Origin: G963677325 sp963677325
GTDB lineage: Bacteria > Bacteroidota > Bacteroidia > Bacteroidales > Prolixibacteraceae
Assembly: GCA_963677325.2 (NCBI GenBank)
Contig: CAXXGM010000006.1
Coordinates: forward strand, 276,727-340,726
DNA: 64,000 nt
Direction of reading: 5' to 3'
Shown here: piece after piece, positions 52,302-62,321 of the stretch
Numbering within the stretch: the stretch's first letter is position 1
Layout: each line of letters begins with the position of its first letter
Notes under the pieces: model-generated
Database searches by the model: none
Told to the model about the DNA's origin: nothing
What the model saw: only the letters and a program-made list of their open reading frames with translations
Program-made: the position numbers and the translations under genes

Positions 52302-53213
52302 TTAATCCTGAACACATAATTGTTCATCAAGAAATTTTAAAATCTCTCTTTCCATTCCCGGAGAAAACCAGTTTATTGAAGAATCCCCCGAAAACCAGGT
52401 CAATTGCTTTCTGGCATATTTATGCGAATTGGTTTTGATCTTTTCTTTCGCCTCTTCAAGGCTGGTTTTCTCTTCAAAAAAATCAAACAGCTCTTTATAT
52501 CCGACCGTGTTTAGTGAATTAAGATTGCGAAATGGATAAAGTTCCTTTGCTTCTTCGGCCAGTCCTTCCCTGAACATCTCCTCCACACGCTGATCGATAC
52601 GCGAATAAAGAATGGAACGCTCCGTATTAAGACCAACTTTCACTATATCGAAATCTCTTGTTTTGATTCTCCTGGTTCTGAATGAGGAATAAGGTTTTCC
52701 TGTCATTATACATATCTCCAGGGCATGCAAAATCCGTTTGGGATTTCGAAGATCGACTTCTGAATAGTAAACAGGATCCAGATAACGAAGTTCCATTCTT
52801 AAACTCTCGATTCCTTCCGTATTTATTCTTGCAATTAGCGAACTTCTTATTTCAGGGTCCACATCCGGGAGATCGTCTATCCCTTTACAGACGGCATCGA
52901 TGTACATCATTGATCCCCCCGCCATTACCGCGACTTCATGCGTTTCAAACAGCGATGCAAGTGTTTGCAATACCTCCAACTCATATTTGCTCGCATTGTA
53001 ATAATCGTGAATGGAATGAGTCTGTATAAAATGATGCTTCACCTGACTAAGTGTCTCCTGATCAGGTACAGCCGTTCCGATTCTCATTTCACGATAGATC
53101 TGCCTCGAATCGCAGGAAATAATTTCTGTGGAATAATGTTTAGCTACTTGTAATGCCAGGCTTGTTTTCCCTATACCTGTCGGCCCAAGAATAATAATAA
53201 GCGTTTTCGGCAT
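52302..53213 (-). CDS. miaA: tRNA dimethylallyltransferase
   Basis: 303 residues. P-loop GPTGIGKTSLAL (residues 10-21), ISCDSRQIYREMRIGTAVP, and the C-terminal KYARKQLTWFSGD. It adds a dimethylallyl group to A37 of tRNAs that read UNN codons. Confidence 0.95.
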   Translation of the reverse strand: MPKTLIIILGPTGIGKTSLALQVAKHYSTEIISCDSRQIYREMRIGTAVPDQETLSQVKHHFIQTHSIHDYYNASKYELEVLQTLASLFETHEVAVMAGGSMMYIDAVCKGIDDLPDVDPEIRSSLIARINTEGIESLRMELRYLDPVYYSEVDLRNPKRILHALEICIMTGKPYSSFRTRRIKTRDFDIVKVGLNTERSILYSRIDQRVEEMFREGLAEEAKELYPFRNLNSLNTVGYKELFDFFEEKTSLEEAKEKIKTNSHKYARKQLTWFSGDSSINWFSPGMEREILKFLDEQLCVQD

Positions 53214-53454
53214 AAGGACAGAATTAATTTTATATCACAAATATAAAGCAATTTATCTTCTCCGGTTTTGATGCAAAACAAAGTCTTCAATCATCTGGAG
53301 TCTGAATCGTAGCATAAACAACAACGATTCTTACCCTCCGGATTTTAATCAGGTAAAGGTAAAGAAACATTGCATAAACATCTAAATTTCCGGAAAAGTT
53401 AGGTTGAAGAAAATAGTGGAAGATAGACATTCTGGAAGATAAGCGAGAAAACAA

Positions 53455-53480
53455 AAAGCCGGGCTGTGGCACCCGGCTTT
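53455..53480 (-). terminator. Terminator of the aconitase gene
   Basis: AAAGCCGGG / CCCGGCTTT with an 8-base loop; on the minus strand it is followed by TTGTTTTC. It lies 10 bp after the aconitase stop. Confidence 0.85.
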
Positions 53481-53490
53481 CAGAAAACAT

Positions 53491-55761
53491 TCAGATAAAT
53501 TGTTGATTATTCTTAATATAATTCAAACAGGAACCCGCTTTGAACCATTCAATCTGTGATTGATTATAAGTATGGTTTGCCGCTATTTTTTCAGCCGATC
53601 CATCCTGATGAGTGATTTTCAGGGCTAAAGGAATTCCGGGAGTAAAATCCCCCATTCCAACAACATCGACCCTATCGTCCTCCATAATCCTTGAATAATC
53701 TTCAGGATTGGCAAAAGTCAATGCCAACATGCCTTGCTTCTTCAGATTGGTTTCGTGAATACGGGCAAACGAGCGGGTAATCACCACCCTGACACCAAGA
53801 TGCCGCGGTTCCATGGCTGCGTGTTCGCGCGAGGATCCTTCCCCATAATTCTCATCGCCAATCACGATAGAGCCTATTCCAGCTTTCTTGTATTCCCGCG
53901 CCACAGCAGGGACGGAGGAATATTCACCGCTTAGCTGATTTTTTACCGAATTGGTCTGCTCGTTGAAATCATTAACCGCCCCGATCAGCAGATTATTTGA
54001 TATGTTGTCAAGATGGCCACGATATTTCAGCCAGGGGCCTGCCATCGAAATATGGTCGGTGGTGCATTTACCCCTTGCTTTGATCAATACGCGCAGGCCG
54101 TTCAGGTCTTTGCCATCCCAGGGAGCAAATGGTTCAAGCAGCTGAAGCCTGTCGGATGCAGGATTTACTATAATACTGATTTCCCTGTTTTCTGCAGAAG
54201 ACTCAATCAACCCGGGGTCCTCAACATCAAAACCTTTCAATGGAAGATCGTCTCCCGAGGGAACATCCAGCTTTACTTTTTCTCCTTTTTCATTAACGAG
54301 GTAATCGGTTTCAGGATTAAAATCAAGCGTTCCTGCAATTGAAAAAGCAGTTACAATTTCAGGTGAGGCAACAAAACCGTGTGTTTTTGGATTCCCATCA
54401 GTACGTTTGGCGAAGTTGCGGTTAAAAGAGGTCATGATTGAATTCTCCTGGATATTCTCCACGTTCTCCCTTGACCATTGTCCGATACACGGGCCGCAGG
54501 CATTAGCCAGAACGATACCTCCCATTTGCTCGAATGTCTTCACAAATCCATCGCGATCAATGGTGTAGCGCACCTGCTCTGATCCCGGAGAGACCGTAAA
54601 TCCGGCCTTGACTTTAAGATTTTTCTTTGAAGCCTGCGCTGCCACAGAAGCCGCCCGTGAAATATCTTCGTAAGACGAATTGGTACAAGAGCCTATTAAT
54701 CCAACTTTCATTTCGAGAGGCCAGCCCTTTTCTTTAGCCACCTCCTTGAATTTTGAAAGCGGAGTGGCAAGATCGGGCGTGAATGGCCCATTAATATAGG
54801 GTTCAAGAGAAGAGAGGTCTATTTCAAGGACCCGGTCAAAATATTTTTCAGGATTCTCGTAAACTTCTTCATCAGCCCTGAGGTGTTGCGAAATTTGGTC
54901 AGCCATTTCAGCTATTTCACTTCGTCCGGTAGCAGAAAGGTAATCGGCCATGCTTTTATCATACGGAAAATTGGAGTTTGTCGCTCCCACTTCAGCGCCC
55001 ATGTTGCAGATGGTGCCCTTGCCTGTACAGGAGATTGTAGCGGCGCCCGGGCCAAAATACTCGATGATGCTGCCTGTACCGCCTTTTACAGTCAATAAAC
55101 CAGCGACTTTAAGAATCACATCTTTGGGTGAGGCCCAGCCTTTTAATTGTCCGGTCAGTTTAATTCCGATCAGTTTGGGAAATTTCAACTCCCAGGGAAT
55201 ACCGGTCATCACATCGACAGCATCGGCCCCCCCTACCCCAACGGCAACCATTCCAAGTCCGCCTGCGTTGACCGTATGCGAATCGGTGCCCACCATTAAA
55301 CCTCCGGGAAATGCATAATTTTCAAGAACAACCTGGTGGATAATACCAGCGCCAGGTTTCCAGAAACCGATCCCATATTTCTGCGAAACGGAGGAAAGAA
55401 AATGATAAACTTCCTTATTGATTTCATTGGCTATAGCCAGATCTTCTCCGGCGCCTGTTTTGGCCAAAATCAGATGGTCGCAATGGACGGTCGAGGGAAC
55501 GGCTACTTCTGCTTTGCCGGCCTGCATAAACTGCAGCAGGGCCATTTGAGCGGTGGCATCCTGCATAGCGACTCGATCAGGATTAAAATTGACGTAAGAT
55601 TCGCCCCTTACAAAGGGTGCCGACGGAATTTCTTCCGAGAGGTGAGCATATAGAATTTTCTCTGTCAAGGTAAGGGGACGTCCCAGTAATTTTTTAGCTT
55701 TTTCAACCCGTCCCGGCAGTTCTGAATACACCTTCCGGATCATCTGAATGTCATACGCCAT
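53491..55761 (-). CDS. Aconitate hydratase
   Basis: 756 residues from ATG 55761 (MAYDIQMIRKVY); the ORF is open to 55794 but that start adds a non-conserved 11 residues. Iron-sulfur Cys ligands are in LIGSCTNSSYED and NACGPCIGQW; GTDSHTVNAGGLG and the C-terminal swivel GEGSSREHAAMEPRHLGVR are present. Interconverts citrate and isocitrate. The length and motifs resemble the mitochondrial-type enzyme rather than AcnB. Confidence 0.95.
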   Translation of the reverse strand: MAYDIQMIRKVYSELPGRVEKAKKLLGRPLTLTEKILYAHLSEEIPSAPFVRGESYVNFNPDRVAMQDATAQMALLQFMQAGKAEVAVPSTVHCDHLILAKTGAGEDLAIANEINKEVYHFLSSVSQKYGIGFWKPGAGIIHQVVLENYAFPGGLMVGTDSHTVNAGGLGMVAVGVGGADAVDVMTGIPWELKFPKLIGIKLTGQLKGWASPKDVILKVAGLLTVKGGTGSIIEYFGPGAATISCTGKGTICNMGAEVGATNSNFPYDKSMADYLSATGRSEIAEMADQISQHLRADEEVYENPEKYFDRVLEIDLSSLEPYINGPFTPDLATPLSKFKEVAKEKGWPLEMKVGLIGSCTNSSYEDISRAASVAAQASKKNLKVKAGFTVSPGSEQVRYTIDRDGFVKTFEQMGGIVLANACGPCIGQWSRENVENIQENSIMTSFNRNFAKRTDGNPKTHGFVASPEIVTAFSIAGTLDFNPETDYLVNEKGEKVKLDVPSGDDLPLKGFDVEDPGLIESSAENREISIIVNPASDRLQLLEPFAPWDGKDLNGLRVLIKARGKCTTDHISMAGPWLKYRGHLDNISNNLLIGAVNDFNEQTNSVKNQLSGEYSSVPAVAREYKKAGIGSIVIGDENYGEGSSREHAAMEPRHLGVRVVITRSFARIHETNLKKQGMLALTFANPEDYSRIMEDDRVDVVGMGDFTPGIPLALKITHQDGSAEKIAANHTYNQSQIEWFKAGSCLNYIKNNQQFI

Positions 55762-55849
55762 ATAGAATTTTATTAAGATATTTAGATATCGCAATAATAA
55801 CCATTTTTTGAGGAAAAATAGAAAAAATATTACATTATGATCTTAGGTT

Positions 55850-55983
55850 CTGTATAGACAAAGCAGTGCCTTGTCTCATATTCACAAGCTGGGGATGATG
55901 TTATTTACGAAAGCGAGACAGTGCTTTGTCTCATGATTCACAACCGTTATATACGGAGACAAGGCGCTGCCTTGTCTATACAG
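55850..55983. repeat. GAGACAAGGCNNTGCCTTGTCTC palindrome cluster
   Basis: Three related palindromes: 55850-55877 (GTATAGACAAAGCAGTGCCT..), 55915-55932 (GAGACAGTGCTTTGTCTC) and 55956-55983 (GAGACAAGGCGCTGCCTTG..). The outer two are also inverted repeats of each other, 26 of 28 bases. Confidence 0.8.
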
Positions 55984-56031
55984 ATTTGAATACGGTTTGT
56001 GATTCCTACTTATGTATGGGAATGGGATTAT

Positions 56032-57426
56032 TTACAGGTTGATAAAGAATCCGAATTTATAGGCGAAATTATCCCCAGCGGAAGGTAAGTGATAAGGGCC
56101 GTAACGGTAATACACCCCTAAACCCCAGCTCAGAAAATCCATCCTGAACAGGTTATTGATCTCAAAGCCGGACTCAAGATACCCCTTCCTGTAATCTTGC
56201 ATCTGGTATCTTGTACTGCTGGCAGAATTCAGATAACCGACACCCATGTTCTGAGACAGAACAAATATTGGCCTGAATTTCTGAGCGGGTGGAAATAAAT
56301 TGCTGCCAAATTCATGTCGAAGATGCAGGGCTGCATATTGAGTGGCGGCAAATTCATTCTGCCTCATCGTATTAAAAGAGAATGGAGCTACGAAGGAAAA
56401 TGCACCAGCGTAACTCCCATAACCATTAAATAATTCGGTCAACGGAGCATTGTCTGTAATGTATCCTGAACGAAGAATAATCCTTGTATAGCTTCCATTG
56501 GTCAAATGGTATTTATACCTGCCCTTGAATTCTAATTTGGTGTAAGAAAAATCACCGCCAAGCACATTCATTCCGTGAATTGCAGTCAAAAACCAATCCG
56601 ACTTTGGAATGGATTTCTCTATTAAGATATCAGGGTCTCTGATAAATTCAATCCCGGGCGAGTATCTCAGCTGTAAACCTAAACGAGCGAGCCTGGTTAA
56701 AGGAAAACTGTGCTGTCTAAGAAAATAATTGACCTCGCGTGAACTGTTATCCGAAAGATCAGAAAACAAATAGGTATTCAATTCATTAATGGGCCTGAAT
56801 TCTACGCCGGCCGTGTATCTTTTGGAGGAATACATATTTTTAATCAGTCGGCTCCTGTAAGATTCAAGATTCAGCAAGGATTTTTTCTCCAGGAATTCCG
56901 GTTCCCCGTATTCAAGGTTAATATCCTGAAAACCAAAATAAATTCTTAAATCATAATATCCTTTTGGGTAAATATTAATCCAGCTGCCATGACGTATACT
57001 TCTGTCATTCAGCCCATAAGTAAGATATCCCCCCAAGGAAGCATATTTTGTGAGAATTCTGTTTGTTTCTGCTCCTATTCCAACCTTAAAACCTTCAAAA
57101 GGATTGTAATTGAAAAGATTGTTGTAGTTAATATTAATAAATTCCACCGGTATTTTCCCTTCTGCAAGAAACCGCACATACTTCAGCTTCTCAGCATTAC
57201 GGCTGGCATGAAGAATGCTGTCAAGGAGCAGGCTGTCTTTAACAGTCAGTCTGTCACGGGACCTCACAACAGTATCCTGAAGGGAAATAATCTTTTTATT
57301 TCCACTTGCAGGATAATCCTTCTGTTTAGGGAAATCAAGTAATTTTCTTTCCGCAGAAAGTCCTTCACGTTGCAAAAAGAACAAAAGAAGGCTTGTGACC
57401 AGGAATTGCAGCGTCCTCTTTTTCAT
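56032..57426 (-). CDS. Outer-membrane beta-barrel protein, DUF5686-like
   Basis: 464 residues from ATG 57426 (nine bases upstream is an alternative). Signal peptide (TLQFLVTSLLLFFLQREG), then beta-rich sequence with NYNPFEGFKVGIGAETN and YLTYGLNDRSIRHGSW, as in the barrel part of DUF5686 proteins; the usual N-terminal carboxypeptidase-like domain is absent, so it is short for the family. It is 14 bp after the RluB stop (same strand). Function unknown. Confidence 0.65.
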   Translation of the reverse strand: MKKRTLQFLVTSLLLFFLQREGLSAERKLLDFPKQKDYPASGNKKIISLQDTVVRSRDRLTVKDSLLLDSILHASRNAEKLKYVRFLAEGKIPVEFININYNNLFNYNPFEGFKVGIGAETNRILTKYASLGGYLTYGLNDRSIRHGSWINIYPKGYYDLRIYFGFQDINLEYGEPEFLEKKSLLNLESYRSRLIKNMYSSKRYTAGVEFRPINELNTYLFSDLSDNSSREVNYFLRQHSFPLTRLARLGLQLRYSPGIEFIRDPDILIEKSIPKSDWFLTAIHGMNVLGGDFSYTKLEFKGRYKYHLTNGSYTRIILRSGYITDNAPLTELFNGYGSYAGAFSFVAPFSFNTMRQNEFAATQYAALHLRHEFGSNLFPPAQKFRPIFVLSQNMGVGYLNSASSTRYQMQDYRKGYLESGFEINNLFRMDFLSWGLGVYYRYGPYHLPSAGDNFAYKFGFFINL

Positions 57427-57440
57427 GCAGAGCAATGGTT

Positions 57441-58637
57441 TTACATGGAACTCATTTTAAGCAAATTGATTTCATCCTGCGAAAGAAATCTCCATTTACC
57501 GCGGGGAAGATTCTTTTTGGTCAATCCACAGAAATAAACCCGGTCCAATTTGAGTACTTTATATCCAAGTGATTCAAAAATACGGCGGACGATTTTATTT
57601 TTCCCGGAATGTATTTCAATCCCGACCTGTTTTTTATCCTCGTCATCAACATAACTCACTGAATCAGCAGCAACAAACCCGTCTTCAAGAGTTATACCAT
57701 CCACAATCTGCTGTAGATGATCCTTCGTGACTTTCTGATCAAGAAAAGCATGATAGATCTTCTTTCTGTTGTATTTTGGATGAGTCAGCCTTTTGGTCAG
57801 ATCTCCGTCATTGGTAAGCAATAACAACCCCGTTGTATTTTTATCAAGGCGTCCGACCGGATAGATCCGCTCAGTACAGGCATTTTTCACCAGATCCATG
57901 ACCGTTTTGTCTGCATGAGGATCCTCGAGAGTGGTCACAAATCCTTTGGGTTTGTTCAACAGAACATACATTTTACGTTCAGTACTGATAATCTTGCCGT
58001 TGAAGCTAACACTGTCCCCGGGGGTTACCTGGTATCCCATTTCGGATATAATTTTTCCATTAACAGATACACAGCCGGTGGAGATAAAAGTATCAGCCTC
58101 ACGCCGTGAGCAAAGTCCGGCATTGGCGATATAACGGTTGAGACGAATAGTTTCAGAGGTTTTATTTGTATTCCTTGAAGGTCTTGTGGAAGGTGAAGTA
58201 ATTTCGTCGTGAAGATTCCTGCGACCAAATCTTCCGCGTAAAACATTTCCTTCCTTGCTCATGAACTGATCAGATTCAGCTCTTTCTGGTTCTTTTCTAA
58301 CTTTCTTTTGAATAACATTTCTGCGGAAAACATCAGAAGTCTTTTCCTTAAAACCTTCCCGGTGGCTTGGTGATCCGGCAGATGTTTTATGAGCGACTCC
58401 CGTTGAAAGTCTTTTTACGGGTCTTCTTTCACCGGCGCCCTCACTTTTTGCTGTAGTTTTTATGATCCTGCTCTTCCCCATCCTTTTTCCCGAAAAAGAT
58501 GTTCCACTGCTTTTTGACCCGTAGTCCTTATCTTCACCTTTTGCTTCGAACTTTTTAACCCTGGGCCTTTTACCCTCTAATCTATTCCCGACGGTACGCT
58601 TTTCATTGCGCTCCTGTCCTCTTTCTCTTCTTATCAT
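57441..58637 (-). CDS. rluB: RluB/RsuA-type pseudouridine synthase with long basic N-terminus
   Basis: 398 residues. Residues 1-165 are Lys/Arg/Ser/Gly-rich and disordered (RRERGQERNEKRT, GDKDYGSKSS type). Then S4 domain (IRLNRYIANAGLCSRREADT) and catalytic Asp in YPVGRLDKNTTGLLLLTNDG. Modifies large-subunit rRNA uridine. N-terminal basic extensions are frequent in Bacteroidota homologues and probably bind RNA. Confidence 0.88.
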   Translation of the reverse strand: MIRRERGQERNEKRTVGNRLEGKRPRVKKFEAKGEDKDYGSKSSGTSFSGKRMGKSRIIKTTAKSEGAGERRPVKRLSTGVAHKTSAGSPSHREGFKEKTSDVFRRNVIQKKVRKEPERAESDQFMSKEGNVLRGRFGRRNLHDEITSPSTRPSRNTNKTSETIRLNRYIANAGLCSRREADTFISTGCVSVNGKIISEMGYQVTPGDSVSFNGKIISTERKMYVLLNKPKGFVTTLEDPHADKTVMDLVKNACTERIYPVGRLDKNTTGLLLLTNDGDLTKRLTHPKYNRKKIYHAFLDQKVTKDHLQQIVDGITLEDGFVAADSVSYVDDEDKKQVGIEIHSGKNKIVRRIFESLGYKVLKLDRVYFCGLTKKNLPRGKWRFLSQDEINLLKMSSM

Positions 58638-59129
58638 TTATCAATTAATTATTTGGATGCAAAGGTCGGAAAAAAAACAATATCTTCAGCTAAAGTTTTC
58701 TATGGCTCTGATCAGCCATTTGCAAATCAACACATCAGCGAATCTATCCCATTACCGTCCAGCATTAGCAGACGGATTACCCTGACTGCTACGCGGAATA
58801 AATGGTTTTCATATTGTTCATAATACTTTAATTTCCAATTAAGATCCTCCCTGCATCTCCATATGCCTCCATGCACTATTACCATCCTTTTTCAGGTGAT
58901 TGGAGACCTTCTTTGTACCTTTATTTCAGTCCGGAACGCTCCGTATTTGCGTCGTACCATCCTCGTACCGGGTTTGTAGAGACAAGGCACTGCCTTGTCT
59001 CTACCCTTATGGCTTGAGAGCGTAGAAAAAGAGGCCGAAGACTGGAAGAGAGAATTAAGGAATAAATGGAATAGAATTTTTTGAATATGCTTCGTTCTCC
59101 GAAAGTTTTATGGTTCCCCGATTTTCTGA
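58638..59129. other. Intergenic region with GTAGAGACAAGGC palindrome (58976-59004)
   Basis: No gene seen. The 29-bp palindrome runs GTAGAGACAAGGCACTGCCT then TGTCTCTAC. CGTACCATCCTCGTACC nearby (about 58953) resembles CGTACCAAGTCCGTACC at 46568. Confidence 0.6.
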
Positions 59130-60401
59130 TTAAGACACTATCCATTGCTGCAAAATAAATGCACCAAGTCCGGCAAAAAAACCAAGGAGAGCAAGCCAGC
59201 TCACGTTTTTCAGATACCAGAAGAAACTGATCTTTTCGATCCCCATCACGGCCACGCCGGCAGCAGATCCGATAATGATGGCGCTTCCTCCGGTCCCGGT
59301 TGAAAGAGCTAAAAATTCCCAGAAAAGATGATCGGTTGGAAACATTTCAAGAGAAAACATTCCCTGCGCTGCCGCAACTAAAGGGACATTATCAATAATG
59401 GCAGAGAACAGTCCGAGGATGGTCCCAATCAGATAGGTATTTTTCAGGTGTTCTACAATGTACCCGGCCAGATTTCCAAGTATCCCAAATGACTGCAAGG
59501 AAGATACAGCCAGCAAAATGCCAAGGAAAAAAAGGATACTCGAAGTATCAATTCTTTTTAAAGCCCCAGCTACCGAGTATTTTACCTTTGTCTCTGATTC
59601 CTTGCCCATCAGCAGGATACTGCTGACAATCCACAGGATCCCAAGAGCGAAGAGCATACCCATAAAAGGGGGCATATGGGTAATTGTTTTAAAAACAGGA
59701 ACAAAAATCAATAAACCAACACCGGCAAAAAGAATGATATTGCTTTCACGAGGATGTTTGCCTGGAATACTGATTTCGCCGTCAGCTTTCATTCCTTTAA
59801 ATCGAAAAATTAAGATCAATAGCGGAATGAAGGCCACAAAAAGGCTGGGAATAAAGGTTTTGACAACGATATTATAAGCAGTAATCTGATGACCAATCCA
59901 GAGCATGGTGGTGGTGACATCGCCCAGTGGAGACCACGCTCCTCCGGCATTGGCAGCAATGATCACCATCGAAACAAACCAGAGCCGTTGCTTCTTCTCA
60001 TGAACAAGCTTGTTGCACAATGAAGTCATGACGATGGCAGTGGTGAGGTTATCTAAGATGGCTGAAAGAAAAAAAGTGATGACTGTAATGATGATCAATA
60101 AAACAGGGAGAGATTTTGTCCTGATGTGATCGGTGATAATTTTAAATCCCTGGAAAGAATCCACTACCTCCACAATGGTCATTGCTCCCATCAGGAAAAA
60201 GACAATAGCGGCAATTTCGGCCAAATGCTCAGATAGACTGTTTTCGGATTCAGCAAGCGAAGGTTCAAAATAAAAATAAAGCAACCAGCATAAAACTCCG
60301 GTCACAAGGGCAGAAGCCGCTTTATCTATCTTAACCTGATGTTCTGTGGCAATTAAAACATAACCCAAAACAAAGACCGCAACAGCTAATGGGATGATCA
60401 T
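59130..60401 (-). CDS. nhaD: NhaD-type sodium/proton antiporter
   Basis: 423 residues with about 12 membrane segments. Family segments: FLSAILDNLTTAIVM, IIAANAGGAWSPLGDVTTTM and FSAIIDNVPLVAAAQG, the two DN-T/V pairs being the ion-binding half-helices of ArsB/NhaD transporters. The conserved central region supports NhaD over arsenite or dicarboxylate carriers. Exports Na+ (or Li+) in exchange for H+. Confidence 0.88.
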   Translation of the reverse strand: MIIPLAVAVFVLGYVLIATEHQVKIDKAASALVTGVLCWLLYFYFEPSLAESENSLSEHLAEIAAIVFFLMGAMTIVEVVDSFQGFKIITDHIRTKSLPVLLIIITVITFFLSAILDNLTTAIVMTSLCNKLVHEKKQRLWFVSMVIIAANAGGAWSPLGDVTTTMLWIGHQITAYNIVVKTFIPSLFVAFIPLLILIFRFKGMKADGEISIPGKHPRESNIILFAGVGLLIFVPVFKTITHMPPFMGMLFALGILWIVSSILLMGKESETKVKYSVAGALKRIDTSSILFFLGILLAVSSLQSFGILGNLAGYIVEHLKNTYLIGTILGLFSAIIDNVPLVAAAQGMFSLEMFPTDHLFWEFLALSTGTGGSAIIIGSAAGVAVMGIEKISFFWYLKNVSWLALLGFFAGLGAFILQQWIVS

Positions 60402-60803
60402 TTTTTCAATTTTTCGGATAGGATTAAGAACTGTTTGTAAAATTAAAAATTTTTGGGTGTTTTTTGTATTTTGAAAAAACCAGAACAGTTGTTCCCCAAA
60501 TCAATACCAATGTGAGCAAAATGAGAAAACAATCTTAAAAAGCGTATGTGCTAGTCATTTTGTAAATCAGATGATTTTTGATTACCTTACAACTTTATTA
60601 TTTAATGGCGAAATTTAATGTTCCCGAAATTTCCAGGTTATTGGCCATTTAAAGATCATTTACAGAAAGATAGCTGTAATTATACCATCATATTCATAAT
60701 TATAAATAAATTTTTGACTGGCATGCTCCTTTTTAGCATCTTTGTCATGGGTAATTAAGGCAAGTATTTTATTCAATTAAGTATATTTTCTAACAAATTA
60801 ATT
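60402..60803. other. Divergent intergenic region between nhaD and glmM
   Basis: 402 bp of AT-rich DNA, no gene seen. It must hold both promoters; no operator was recognised. Confidence 0.5.
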
Positions 60804-62212
60804 ATGACTCTAATCAAATCAATCTCAGGGATTCGCGGAACAATCGGCGGGAAACCGGGAGAAGGGTTAAGTCCTCTTGACCTGGTAAAATTTACTGCTG
60901 CATTTTTCAGCTGGATTAAAGAAAATAATTCTCAGTCAGGAAGGTTAAAAGTGGTCGTTGGCCGCGATGCAAGGATTTCCGGAGAGATGGTAAATTCCGT
61001 GGTAACAGGTACCCTCCTGGGTATGGGGGCAGACGTAATCAATATTGGATTGGCTTCAACACCCACAACTGAAATAGCGGTCGTTGGTGAAAAAGCTTCA
61101 GGAGGAATTATTCTGACAGCCAGTCACAATCCCAAACAATGGAATGCCTTAAAACTGTTAAACTCTGAAGGAGAATTTTTAAATGCAGCCGAAGGAGAAA
61201 GAGTACTGGAAATTGCTGCTTCAGAAAATTTCTTTTTTGCTGAAGTAGATAACCTGGGAAAAGAAATCATAAAGGATTACACTGACATTCATATTGAACA
61301 GGTACTGGGATTAAATCTCGTTGATACGGATTCAATCCGAAAAGCAGGATTTACGGTTGGAATCGATGCCGTTAATTCTGTGGGCGGACTTGTTGTCCCG
61401 AAACTTCTGAAAGCACTGGGAGTGAAAGAAGTGGTCGAAATCAACTGTGAATCAACCGGTCATTTTGCACATACTCCTGAACCTATTCCTGAAAACCTCG
61501 TAAAGACTCTGGAGACCGTACGAAATACAAAAATGGACCTGTGTTTTGTAGTCGATCCCGATGTAGATCGTCTGGCCATTATTAATGAAGATGGTTCCTG
61601 GTTCAACGAAGAATATACTCTGGTCGCTGTTGCCGATTATGTGTTATCAAAAAAGAAGGGTAACAGTGTATCGAATCTTTCCTCTTCAAGAGCCTTAAAG
61701 GATATCACCGAAAAACATGGAGGCGCATACACTCCTTCTGCAGTGGGAGAAGTAAATGTGGTCAGTATGATGAAAAAAACCGCAGCTGTGATCGGAGGGG
61801 AAGGAAACGGAGGGGTCATCTATCCGGAGAGCCATTACGGGCGCGATGCTCTTGTGGGCATTGGATTGTTTCTCTCTCATCTGGCTCATTCCGGATTAAA
61901 ATGCTCGGAGCTTCGTGCAGGATATCCTGATTATTTTATTTCAAAAATAAAATTGAGCTTACTCCAAATATCAATGTGGATGAAGTATTGAAAACAATTA
62001 AAAAGAAATATCTGAATGAGAAGCTAAATGATGTGGATGGAGTAAGGATAGATTTTGATCATGAATGGGTTCATCTGAGAAAATCCAATACAGAACCAAT
62101 CATCAGAATCTATTCCGAAAGTATTTCTTACGAAAAGGCCGATAATCTTGCAAGAAAAATCATGAGCGATATCGAAGAGATTACTTCAAAATTCGAATTT
62201 TTGAACAAGTAA
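60804..62212 (+). CDS. glmM: Phosphoglucosamine mutase, with a one-base frameshift
   Basis: The enzyme reads normally to about codon 383: start MTLIKSISGIRGTIGGKPG, active-site Ser in ILTASHNPKQWNALK (about residue 108) and metal loop VVDPDVDRLAII. At 61949-61952 the A-run AAAA has one base too few: in the other frame the protein continues KIELTPNINVDEVLKT and ends HEWVHLRKSNTEPIIRIYSE. As given, the first frame stops at 61991 and the second runs 61976-62212. One extra A restores a protein of about 470 residues. Makes glucosamine-1-phosphate for the cell wall. Confidence 0.88.
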
Positions 62213-62321
62213 TTTTAAGGAATTATTAAGTATTATCTTAAACGTTTGACTTGTTAGGAAACTCATTAATTTTGCCTTCTTCTAATAGTTAAGTTAATAT
62301 TTAAATATAATCTGAATTTAT

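Noticed and set aside
55762..55794. Longer N-terminus of aconitase
   Set aside because: Eleven extra residues with no family similarity; MAYDIQMIRKVY is the natural start.
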